Assembly: GCA_014155875.1 (NCBI GenBank)
Contig: JACEFZ010006309.1
Location: 124,001 to 188,000 of the forward strand
DNA from: Cepaea nemoralis
Taxonomy: Eukaryota > Mollusca > Gastropoda > Stylommatophora > Helicidae
Direction of reading: 5' to 3'
DNA length: 64,000 nucleotides
Numbering within the stretch: the stretch's first letter is position 1; each line of letters begins with the position of its first letter. The notes beneath the pieces were generated by a model, which was not told the DNA's origin, did not search any database, and was given only the letters and a program-made list of their open reading frames with translations. Positions 54,646 through 64,000 of this stretch are shown piece by piece. The translations under genes and the position numbers were made by a program.

Positions 54646-54979
54646 ATACATCCTTAGGCCTGGTATCCAACAATATGTTGGCAAGGGTATCGTAGATTAT
54701 CAGGTCTTCCAGCATGAGCAGGATGTGGATCCATTCTCCTGTTACCGAGGAACAAACTAATATGCCAAAAGGGCGTTAATGTCTTTTCTGTCTATGCCAA
54801 CAGCGTGACTGTCTCATCCAGTTGGACACTCTGTCTAGTGGGTGTCAAGATTCCTACTATATTTCTAACAGTCTTTATCGTTAATCTTTCTTGCCTTCTT
54901 TCCGTCGATTGCAACCGTACAGGAATCCTGTTCTACACCAAGAGACTAGTCCTACGCTTTGCTCTCGTCTGGACCCGGC

Positions 54980-55240
54980 TATCGTCTCTCTAGCAATTGC
55001 ATCCATGAACTTTGAACCGTGTGCTACACATATTGAAAGGCAGAAGATGAAATGGTTCGGTCATCTCGTTAGAATGCAACACCATCAACTACCAGCACTG
55101 GTCGTACATGAAAAGAATATCCCCTAAGAGAGCAAGAGGACGCCAGAGAAGAAAATGGATTGACGACATGAAAGAGAATTACACATCAGGCGCTGGATCG
55201 CCAACTATTACTCCCCACGCCGCTTCATGGCAAAAGTGCC

Positions 55241-55290
<50 letters not shown>
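54980..55290 (+). pseudogene. RTE-like LINE 3' end with (GAT)n tail
   Basis: ERQKMKWFGHLVRMQHHQLP, then in a shifted frame KRARGRQRRKWIDDMKENYT, and a (GAT)n tail at 55241-55288. Confidence 0.8.
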
Positions 55291-55424
55291 GACTGAGATT
55301 TCGGTATTTCAGTTGTCAAGCTAAGTACTCGTTGTGTTCTGTTTCTATCATAACGGCGTTGGTGGAAGCAATGAGTTTGTATCTGTGTCTGTCTTTCTTT
55401 TTATATAGGCGTTGGTCGAGCCAT

Positions 55425-55685
55425 GATCTTGTATCTCTGTTCGTGAGTCTCTGTGGCGAAGTCGCCAAGCCGTCTGACTCGCGATCCGAAGGTTGTGGGT
55501 TCGATTTCGAGCCGAGTCCTTCGGTTCACGAATGCATTGTTTCAGAGACTCCTGAGGGTCGTCGCAGGAGCTACGGAGTTCGTGCTTTGTGCGACGCTTT
55601 CCGCGCTGCGGAAAGAGACTGAGCCATATGGGATAAAAACCCGGTGCAATGAAGTCGACCCTGTCGACTTTTAAGCGACTTTTTT
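55425..55685 (+). mobile_element. SINE family 2, near full-length copy
   Basis: tRNA-like head GTGGCGAAGTCGCCAAGCCG TCTGACTCGC with B box GGGTTCGATTTC. The body has GGAGTTCGTGCTTTGTGCGA, GGAAAGAGACTGAGCC and GGTGCAATGAAGTCGACCCT. A degenerate copy is at 10166-10400. Confidence 0.78.
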
Positions 55686-55719
55686 GTATCTCTGTTTGTC
55701 TTTCCTGTCATGAAGTTGT

Positions 55720-55795
55720 TGGTGCAGACATGAGCGAAGATGGCGAAACATGACCGGCTTCGCTTATAGGCATTGCACATGATGGTGATGAATGA
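55720..55795 (+). mobile_element. RTE-like LINE terminal scrap
   Basis: GAAGATGGCGAAACATGACC GGC...GCATTGCACATGATG, as at 53575-53620. Confidence 0.5.
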
Positions 55796-56184
55796 TATAG
55801 AGAGAACGATGATAGAAGGCGTGGTTACTGACAGAAAATGCATGGATCTGCCAGCGTTATAGTTTCATTGGAGACAGTTTGGCATGAAAATGTGTGAGAC
55901 AGATGACATTGAATATGATAGAGAATCTGTTCTGATTGTCGTTATTCGAGCAAACATTTGAAAAGGATTTGCTTCATGGATATGTTTAGAGAACACAAAA
56001 AAGTAGACACACTAGGTACAGAAGTTGGCAAATAATGTCCTCTGCTTGACACCATTTCTTCACTGAAACAGTGGATATCCTACACGCTGATTTTATAGTA
56101 CGAATCTTGACCCATGTGCGGCTTCTACCTTCTTTGATATCAAATAGACAAGTACAACCCGTCAATGATACAGTTTAACTCCTT

Positions 56185-56510
56185 AAGCTATGAGATGCCT
56201 TAGAAGATCTGCGGGAGAAACCGTGACAGATAGAATTAGGAATAAGAAAATTAGAAGACGACTAGGGCAGAAACCAGACATGCACTTCATTAAGGAACAA
56301 CGGATTAGAATGGTTTGGTCATCTCACAAGAATGTCCTGGTGCCATCTGAAACAAACAACAACGTTGAAGAAATATGATGGATACAGAGCAGGGAATGAC
56401 GATGTAACAGTTGGAGTGGTGGTATCAAGAACAACAGTAAAGAAATGGATACCCACCTTCAAAGAGCATTAGAAAGAGCGCATAAAAAATCTACCCCACC
56501 ATTTCATTGA
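56185..56510 (+). pseudogene. RTE-like LINE C-terminal fragment
   Basis: MRCLRRSAGETVTDRIRNKK ... HFIKEQRIRMVWSSH with later stops; typical LINE C-terminal region (LRR...RIRN, then R...WFGH). Confidence 0.65.
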
Positions 56511-56529
56511 GGTAAATAGAGGTAGAGAA

Positions 56530-56652
56530 GAAGAATAAGAAGAAGAAGAAGAAGTTGAAGAAGAAGAAGAAGAAGAAGAAGAAGAAGAAGAAGAAGAAGA
56601 AGAAGAAGAAGAAGAAGAAGAAGAAGAAGAAGAAGAAGAAGAAGAAGAAGAA
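56530..56652 (+). repeat. (GAA)n microsatellite
   Basis: About 40 GAA units, probably the tail of the preceding LINE fragment or an expansion of it. Confidence 0.97.
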
Positions 56653-57169
56653 GGAATAACGTAAGTAAAGGGCCCTTTTACACTCTACAATGTACATGAA
56701 GGATACCGAGCCTGACTCATACGTTTATAGATCAATCGGCAACCAGTGGTGGATATGGTCAGACTGAGGCCTTTACTTCCCACGTCAGTTATTGTTACCC
56801 ACGTTGGGCTGGGTCGACCTGGTCTATTGTTAAAAATCGGAATCCGCTCCTATGCAGATGGAACCCATGACCTTCAGTATGACCTCTGAACTAAGCCTGC
56901 TGGATTGATTTAACTGCCTTGACCGTATTCGTACAACATTCGCTAGAGCGCTTCCGACCTTGTCTTAATTTGTTGTGGTTCTGACCTGATTAAACCAGTC
57001 AGCCTACACAGTTTTAGAAACAGTTAGTCACAAACAAAAACATGTCCTCGGCGCTGTGAACTGCAGCAATGATTGGCAGCTCAACAGGAAAAACTAGCTG
57101 ACGTGTTAAATGTAAACTAACTACCATCCTGACCCATGCAGGAACCATCAAACAAGTATACATAGCATC
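56653..57169. other. Non-coding sequence, nothing recognised
   Basis: Ordinary-composition sequence. GACGTGTTAAATG-type phrases near 57095 recur in 60050-60700. Confidence 0.35.
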
Positions 57170-57560
57170 AATATCGTGTGCCATGCCGATAAACGTCATC
57201 TCACACGATCACCAGAGTCGTGAATCAACTCTGTGTTCCTGTCTCCACCATGCCACGTGGCCAAGCCATCTAGATATTTATCTCTCTGTGTTCCCTTTGT
57301 TCTGTCCCCCCACCCCCCCCCCCCCCGCCCACCTTGCCAGTTGTCACCAATTTCTATAGTTTATGTCTTCTCCTAACTTATCAAGAAAAGTATGATTGTC
57401 CTCGTCTAATTTATCTAATTAGTGTACTGTTTTCATGTACTTCTTGCAGGACTTGCTCATTACTTTTTTCTGTCTGCCCATGCTATTCTTTGCATTTCCT
57501 CAGAAGCTACATTTCCACTGCCATTAGAAATGCTGTATAAAACCCCGCGGTTTCCTCCCC
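57170..57560 (-). pseudogene. RTE-like LINE C-terminal fragment, reverse
   Basis: The minus strand reads from the AEEMQRIAW region down to the end with ACGACTCTGGTGATCGTGTG AGATGACG. A C-run lies at 57307-57327. Confidence 0.68.
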
Positions 57561-58455
57561 AAGGTCTCCCTCACAAACACCATATAAATTAGAAATACTT
57601 AGAAAACGACAACGCATGTAGTGGAATGGATATACAACTGTCGTGAGCAACTCACGGTTGACCTTACAACACATGTTGGTCAGAAATGTTGGGTGGGTTA
57701 CTGGTGCGCCATAAGGCAGATGTGAGCGGGGCCCATTAGGATCATATGCATTGTGAGGAATAACAGATAAATCATCGTAGTCTGGAGAGGTTAGTGTGGT
57801 AAGTTGTTACCAGAGGATGTGGTCGACACTCAGTACTCTGAGGAAAGGTCAAACGGACACATAATAAGACTGCAATTGATAGCATTAGTATTGGGACTCT
57901 TCGCATGCTGTTGAAGATGAGGACGAAGCCTGTGTGAGAATATCCCGAATATTTATGGTGTCGGTTCCTAACAGAACTCAACTTCACAACACAGAGCTCG
58001 GCAATATTGTTTTCTCTGTTTTGTCAACGTCCATAGCAAATCAAGGAGCTGATTAAAATAGTGACTCAGTTTGTCTCAGAGAGTGACGACATGGTGAAAA
58101 CTATACATTGGGTTTATTTGTTGTTCTGAGTTAAGAACTGACATCACAACACGGTGGACATTACCATAAACGCGCCGTCAATCAATAAATCAATCAGGTT
58201 CCGTCTCCACAATGAAGGTTGGCTGCAATGGACTCCAACACTGTCTGTCTCTCGTTTTGATTGTACATTCAGTCTGACGCGCAAAATCATCCGTCTTTAA
58301 CACTCAGCGAAGAGACCCAAAACTAATCATATCAGTTTCAACCTGATTATATGCCCATCTGGTCTGTCCATTACTGATCGACGGCCAAACTTTCAGGTCG
58401 CTTCCACCCGCACCATTCTCCCCAGGCCAAGATTAATTATCTACTCTCCAGTACT
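57561..58455. other. Non-coding sequence, nothing recognised
   Basis: No gene or known repeat recognised. Confidence 0.35.
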
Positions 58456-58463
58456 ATACCACC

Positions 58464-58714
58464 TTTTTTTTTTGTTCGCATATCCTTTACAGGACATCGC
58501 TGTCAACATCAGCATCTTTCAGCTGATTGTTGATTTCTTGGCAAGATTACACTCAGTAGTTTGCCATTGCTTTCTGAGCGGCCGGCTCACATACCCCGTA
58601 AGTTACTGATGCGGAGAGAACCGCTACCAATTCTCACGCACATTACGTTACTCACGAGAGTATACTGGATTACGGAGAAAGTCGTGTAACCCCTAGACCA
58701 GGGATACCGGCACC
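58464..58714 (-). mobile_element. SINE family 1, full-length reverse copy, 8-bp TSD
   Basis: ATACCACC at 58456-58463 and 58715-58722. T-run, reversed tail block, core CAGTAGTTTGCCATTGCTTT and head ending in GGGATACCGGC. Confidence 0.9.
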
Positions 58715-58917
58715 ATACCACCATTTATTTGTTAATACAAGTAAAGACAAAGGTATTTGTATGGTTAAACTGCCGCTTGTGTGTGAATTCTTAGATCTGA
58801 AATATTCTATCAACTGAATAATGAGATGGAGTGTCTAACTCCTTTCCTTTTTTTTTTTTTTTTTTTGGTTGTTGTTGAGCATTTCGGAAAAAATAACTTC
58901 TTTACCATTAATTTGTT

Positions 58918-59110
58918 TGTATGCGTGAATAAATTTGTTAATACGTGCCAATGAATGTGCTAATAAATGTTAATGAATCTGTTAATATGTTAGAATGAAT
59001 TTGTGAATACATTTGAATGAATTTGTAAATACGCATAAATGATTTTGTTAATACGTGTAAATGGATGTGTTAACACACGTGAAAGAATGTGTTAACACAT
59101 ATGAAAGAAT
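58918..59110 (+). repeat. 22-bp degenerate minisatellite, about eight units
   Basis: TGAATTTGTTAATACGTGTA AA-type units with frequent changes. Confidence 0.8.
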
Positions 59111-59416
59111 TTGTTTACGCAAATGGCGTGCGAATGGCATGAACAGAATAGAAGTCTAGACTTGCAGAATTTGTTAAAACTCTCTATATCCAAACATAGA
59201 CAGCGTTAGAACTAAAATTACCTAGATAATCGTGTAGAAAGTGACCAGGTCAGCAGCATGATGTTGTGAGCATTAACTCTATCAGTCTCAGTAACATCAA
59301 TGACACATTTCAACTCTCCCATTAATGGTTTCCAAGCCTGAAAATTTTAAATTCCCATCTGAATAAATCATCTGCTTCATGTAATCTGTACTTTGATACA
59401 TGCTTGCATCTTACTA

Positions 59417-59853
59417 CACCGGTTCTCAAACTTTTTTGGCCCGGCCCCCCCCCCCTTCACCATATTTTTAGGACGTCATTCCCCCTCCCTCACCATATTT
59501 TTAGAACGTCATTCCCCCCCCCCCTCCTTTCGTATTTCCTCCCTAAAAATTCCCCTGGCCCCTACATAGTATACGTAATAATTGAAGCTAAGTTTAATAG
59601 CACATACTAAAACAAGTCTAGACATCTATATAAAACAGTGATTTGCATATCTACTTACGTTATAAAATGAATTTCAGAAGGGTGATAGGTACATAACCGT
59701 AAAGTATGAAGGGAAAAACAATATCAAGTAATCGTTTCTTGTATTAACGCAATCTAGAAATAATCTTAATTCGCCTCCCCCCCCCCTGGAAACCTTAAAA
59801 TCCCCCCCCTCCCAAGGGGGAGGGGGGAATTCCCCACCGGTTGAGAACCACTG
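59417..59853. mobile_element. hAT-type MITE, copy 1, 8-bp TSD
   Basis: Terminal inverted repeats related to CAGTGGTTCTCAACC (left end decayed to CACCGGTTCTCAAAC; right GGTTGAGAACCACTG). Target duplication TCTTACTA at 59409-59416 and 59854-59861. No transposase; C- and G-rich runs lie inside each end. Confidence 0.92.
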
Positions 59854-60252
59854 TCTTACTAGTTTGAATTTGACTGTCGGTGTACTGTGTTTGTGCAACA
59901 TCCGCTAAAGTTGTCCCGACCTTGCCATAATTGGCAAATTGATTAAACCAGTCATACTAAAAACATTTAGCAACATTTAAACAATAATATCAAAATACCA
60001 GCCACGCTGCGAACTGTAACGATGTTTTGCAGAGTTATACAGAAAAACAACTGACGTGTTATATGTTAGTAAGTTATGCTCCGTTCCTGTGCCAGTGAAT
60101 ATCACGCAAAATGCTCCCCACTGTCCAATGTGAAAAGTGAAATAGTTAGGAGTCTCGGCAATCCAGCAGCCCGCACAGGTACACTGTGCATAATGCCGCT
60201 GCCAGAATGCCAACACAAAATTAATCCACGAAAACCACAGTTCATCGTAGAT

Positions 60253-60648
60253 CAGTGGTTCTCAACCTTTTTCGGCCCGTGCCCCCCTTCACCAAATTTT
60301 AGAACGTCATTTCCCCCCCCCCCCCCCCATTTCGTATTTCCTACCTAAAAATCCTCCCCCCCCCCCTGCTCCTACACAGTATACGTAATAATGGAAGCAC
60401 ATACTAAAGCAAGTCTAGACGTCCACATAAAATGTGATTTGTGGGTCTAATTACTTTATAAAATGAATTTTAGAAGGGTGAGACGTACAGAACCATAAAG
60501 TATGAAGGGAAAAACAATATCAAGTAATCGGTTCTTGTATTAACACGATCTTGAAATAATCTTCATTCACCCCCCCCCCCCGGAAACCCTAAATTCCCCC
60601 CCCCCCCTGGGTGGGGGGGGGGAATTCCCCACCGGTTGAGAACCACTG
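60253..60648. mobile_element. hAT-type MITE, copy 2, 8-bp TSD
   Basis: Intact termini CAGTGGTTCTCAACC...GGTTGAGAACCACTG. Target duplication TCGTAGAT (60245-60252) and TCGTGGAT (60649-60656), one difference. Same interior as copy 1 (CAAGTAATCGGTTCTTGTAT) in the same orientation. Confidence 0.93.
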
Positions 60649-60721
60649 TCGTGGATGGACTCGACAGTCACCAGAAAGACGTGTTATATGTTAAACATGC
60701 AAGACAATGCAACCTTTTTTT

Positions 60722-60972
60722 TTTACTTTCACTTGCAATGAGCTCAAGCGTAGTTCATACACACTACTTCTAGTAGAGCTGGACTGAATTTTGCGTGGGG
60801 ACTAGCTTTCCCTATTAACAGTGTTCCTCGCTCTCAGGCGAACCCAATCCGACTTCAGAGGTACTTGTAATGTAGATCCCAAAGTCAAGGACGGTAGGTC
60901 AACATTTTCGCCCAACTGTCCGGTGTAAGGGTTGAACCCCTTACCTCGGCTTCAGCACACCGTTGACCTACG
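60722..60972 (-). mobile_element. SINE family 3, reverse copy
   Basis: Reverse of 54385-54645: CAAAGTCAAGGACGGTAGGT, GGTTGAACCCCTTACC and the tRNA-like head at the right end. Confidence 0.7.
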
Positions 60973-61155
60973 TTTGCAGGTTGTTATATGTGAAATATCA
61001 TGTAAAATAGCGCAGGTTGTTTTATGTGAAATATTTAAGCCAATGCAGTTTGTTATATGTGAAATATCATGCACGACAACGTAGGTTGTTATATGTGAAA
61101 TATTTAAGCCAATGCAGGTTGTTATATGTGAAATACCATGCAAGTCAAGGCAGGT
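60973..61155 (+). repeat. 36-bp tandem repeat, five units
   Basis: CAGGTTGTTATATGTGAAAT ATCATGCA and ...TTTAAGCCAATG variants alternate, so the higher-order period is about 72 bp. Confidence 0.85.
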
Positions 61156-61354
61156 ACCACGAAACAAGAAAACAGCACCGTTTCAGAAATCCCGAAGCTT
61201 CCTTCTTCAGGTTTTCTCGCACAAATGCATAGATTCGGAAAAGCTAGTGAAAAACTGTATATGCATTGGAATACACATGGAGCTTCCGAAAACAAATGAG
61301 GCTTTGAACAGAAGATGAAAATCCTGTCTTCGCATGCGTTAGCAAAATAACGAG

Positions 61355-61740
61355 TAGAAAAATTACTGGCGCCTTGCCGTCTTGATAGACGATAGTTTGA
61401 ATAACAAAGACACAAACCATATATAGTTTGTTTATATATAGTTAGACGATAGTTTGTAAAATGTAGATATACTCTCCACAGCACAAAGCCTGGGCTGAAT
61501 TTAGATATTATATGTTGCACATGCAGCATGATCTCTCTCTTGGCCTGCCTGGGTTACTCCAGGGGATAGTTAACACCAATACTTCTGTAACAAGACAAGC
61601 TGCAGAAGCTGACGAATCAGCAAAGAAATGCTCTAACTGTCCGCATGTCGGAGCTTACATCCTAGACCAGGTGTCGACCAAGGCGTATGCCTGGTCTACA
61701 CTGTCATCACATTTAGTTTTTTAGGTTACATTTCCTCGTA
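61355..61740 (-). mobile_element. Third copy of the LINE 5' region repeat, reverse
   Basis: Shares GCGCCTTGCCGTCTTGATAG, CAGCACAAAGCCTGGGCTGA, GCAGCATGATCTCTCTCT and ACACCAATAC..CTGTAACAAG with 13520-13935, plus GACCAGGTGTCGACCAAGGC with 16480-16530 in reverse. Confidence 0.65.
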
Positions 61741-61759
61741 CTAGGGTAAACCTCGCATC

Positions 61760-62460
61760 CTCCTAATTCAGAATTTGTACATGAAGATAAACATCGAAAA
61801 GACAGCATTTATGACAGTTCGACGACAAAAGTTCAATAATCACGGAAAAATGTGTAATCAGGCTAGAGAGTACAAGTAAATGGGCAATTTACTCACAGAG
61901 AATAGAAGCATAAGTAGAGAAATATAAACGAGAATACAGAAAGCAGAAAACAGCAACTATCAAATAGGCCTTTCCTAAATCATTCAAATATCCTTATGAT
62001 TTTTTTTTAATGAGGTGATGGATGTGTATTACCAACGCCAAACAAGGGCAGTCCAAGAAACACACAATCGTAACGTCAGATCATGTGAGATGAGATTCAT
62101 AAGAAATCGCAGCTGGAAAAACAAAGCGATAGAGAGACAAATGAGAAACTAAGAACAATTACTAGGATAACACTGATTGTTGACTTTATATACAACCAAA
62201 GAATGGAATGGTTCGGGCATGTAGCTAGAATGGGACAAGATCATATGGCAGCTAGAGCGTTCTGCATTGGAGTATTGGGATACAAGGTGCGAGGACGACC
62301 CAGGAAGAATTGGCTAGATGGGGTAAAAGAAACATTGAAGAAATCAGATATGACTTTAGCACAAGCAAAAATACCAGCGAGAAGCATAAATTACGTCTAC
62401 CTCCTATCTACGACGCCTCACATCAACAGGGGTAGGGCGAAAGAAGAAGAAAGAAATGGC
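61760..62460 (+). pseudogene. RTE-like LINE C-terminal half
   Basis: Decayed reverse-transcriptase end (MKINIEKTAFMTVRR), then RMEWFGHVARMGQDHMAARA and VRGRPRKNWLDGVKETL, ending in an AAGAAGAAGAAAG region. Several stops before 62203; the last frame 62203-62472 is open. Confidence 0.82.
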
Positions 62461-62469
62461 TCAGTGGTT

Positions 62470-62715
62470 TAGAAAGAACGGTTTGATAGATTGATTGATA
62501 GAAAGAACGGTGATGGAGGGAATGGAATAGCTGCTGGAAAGTGAAGCATTAGCTGACCAACAAAATGGTGGACACAGGACATGATTGGCACCTTGGACAT
62601 GTAAATGAGATGATGAAGGGAAACTGGCTACAAATAGAGAGACTTTCCGGCAGGCTGTGGCTAGAGCGATGTTGCGCAACCCGCTTGCTACATAATGATG
62701 ATGATGATTTATATA
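62470..62715 (+). mobile_element. LINE 3' end with (GAT)n tail
   Basis: Frame pieces GNWLQIERLSGRLWLERCCA and AVARAMLRNPLAT before ATGATGATGATGAT at 62694-62708. It begins directly after the preceding LINE. Confidence 0.6.
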
Positions 62716-63074
62716 TAGCAGAAAAAAAGTGGCCAACCGAAGAGCCATTCACCACATAACAATTCCTCTCTCGGATACAGGTGAGAGAAATTATAGACAA
62801 TGTAAACCATTTACATATAAACAGATTTCATGTATATTCAAGGTTACATGGAAACTAGACTGACAGATAAGCACAAGAAAAGTGAAGGATAAAACATATA
62901 TTTTCATATATACACTGTTACACAGAAATTAGAATGGCAGACAAGCACAAGAAAGATGAAATGTAAAAGATACATTTACATGTTTACGTGTACATATACA
63001 TTGTTACACAGATATACACAATCTAGCCTGACAAACATGTATGAGAAAGATGAAAAACAGTATTTAAATTTACA

Positions 63075-63445
63075 CATAAACATCTTTTCAAATATATACA
63101 TTTAACCATAAACATCTGTTCCAATATATATATTTAAGTACAAACATATTTTCTAATATTTACATTTACACATAAACATCTTTTCCAATATATACATTTA
63201 CACATTAACATCTTTTCCAATTTATACATTTAAACATAGCATCGTGTCCAGTATATACATTTACACACAAACATATTTTCCAGTATATATATTTACACAT
63301 AAACATTTGTTTCCAATATATATATGTACACATAAACATCTTCTCCAATATATACATTTACACATAAATATATTTTCAATATATACATTTACACATAAAC
63401 ATCGTTTCCATTATATATATGTACATATAACCATCTTTTCCTTAT
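63075..63445 (+). repeat. 33-bp minisatellite, about 11 units
   Basis: TTTACACATAAACATCTTTT plus CCAATATATACAT units, unrelated in sequence to the 33-bp array at 7186-10165. Confidence 0.92.
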
Positions 63446-63713
63446 GGTTTTGTTGAGTGATCTTGTAACACGTACAGATATCAATAACCATAATTTATTT
63501 TCTTCTTTGTCCAGAATGTTCTGAACATTCATCTCAAAAACTACATCTCCACTGTCCCCCAACGTCTTCACCATCTCATGTATTCAATGACCAGCATTGG
63601 CAGGCACGAACAACTTTCCATGAAGCTGGTTCAAGGACACTTGCTGGCTGGATTGAGTGGCGACATATGTTGACTCAACACCGGTTTGTTTACTCGTTAG
63701 TGACTCCAACTAT
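63446..63713. other. Non-coding sequence, nothing recognised
   Basis: No gene or repeat family recognised. The decayed tRNA-like head of SINE family 1 follows (63714-63831). Confidence 0.35.
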
Positions 63714-63831
63714 ATTTTTTTTTGTTTTACTGGGCGAGGACAATTGACGAGCATGCTCATATTGATGTGCTTCGAACTTGGAATGTGGGATTACGAACTG
63801 CTTCTGTAGCGTCTTCGCCACGGAGTCGGTG
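63714..63831 (-). mobile_element. SINE family 1, head only, reverse
   Basis: T-run at 63713-63724, GTGCTTCGAACTTGGAATGT and TCTTCGCCACGGAGTCGG, the variant head of the 51232 and 54152 copies. The core and tail are missing. Confidence 0.55.
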
Positions 63832-64000
63832 ATTTAAAGGAGTATAAAAATATATCTATATAAGACTGTGTTGAAGAGGACTTATTGGATCTGCAACGCT
63901 ACAAGGACGGATCTGTAAATAACATCAAGAAACTACAATGAACTAAGTTTGTTGTGCCTACTGTAATTGTTGGTGTTATTTTGTTGTTGTTGTTGTTGTT

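Noticed and set aside
55332..55674. Two overlapping frames at 55332-55674
   Set aside because: They fall on SINE family 2, including its tRNA-like head.

Overview
The window is eukaryotic nuclear DNA from an animal, most likely a lophotrochozoan such as a mollusc (inference). GT-AG introns, neurexin-type laminin-G coding exons, multi-domain antistasin-like exons, several tRNA-derived SINE families, many non-LTR retrotransposon fragments, LTR elements, hAT-type MITEs and very long simple-sequence tracts all point that way. No bacterial or phage organisation and no CRISPR array is present. No RNA gene stands outside the SINE heads.

Left third (1-20.8 kb): seven short exons on the + strand form one unbroken chain of intron phases. 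Together they encode the C-terminal part of a neurexin-like membrane protein: the end of a laminin-G/LNS domain (294-465, 5363-5464, 6977-7085), a Pro-rich then Gly-rich stalk (12588-12634, 15132-15374), a transmembrane segment (19013-19142) and a short Cys-containing cytoplasmic start (20656-20771). The 5' part of the gene lies before the window. The introns hold a 5'-truncated LINE with target-site duplication (TSD), SINEs and large minisatellites, including a 3-kb array of a 33-bp unit.

Middle (20.8-33 kb): about 8 kb of extreme simple-sequence DNA (polypyrimidine, G/T-rich, GA, TTC and CTA tracts) separates that gene from two paralogous exons encoding antistasin-like Cys-rich domains (29394-30061 and 32092-32861). 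The second has a one-base frameshift in its last domain. Both start in phase 1, so they could belong to one or two secreted proteins, or be alternative 3' ends of the neurexin-like gene. The sequence alone does not decide.

Right half (33-64 kb): transposon-dominated, with no convincing host gene. The clearest structures are two nested stacks. (a) A + strand RNase H-bearing I-like LINE is split by a minus-strand I-like LINE (37532-40070, 13-bp TSD) and by an LTR-type element (40216-42182, 5-bp TSD). (b) A minus-strand I-like LINE (about 43.76-48.02 kb) is split by a second LTR-type element (44533-47103, 5-bp TSD), which itself carries a SINE (45903-46147, 11-bp TSD). Around these lie many 3' ends of RTE-like LINEs, three SINE families, two hAT MITEs (59417-59853, 60253-60648) and several minisatellites. 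An 18-bp minisatellite occurs twice, next to a rearranged local duplication.

No complete, intact autonomous transposon was found. The only likely functional host coding sequence is the neurexin-like exon series and the antistasin-like exons.
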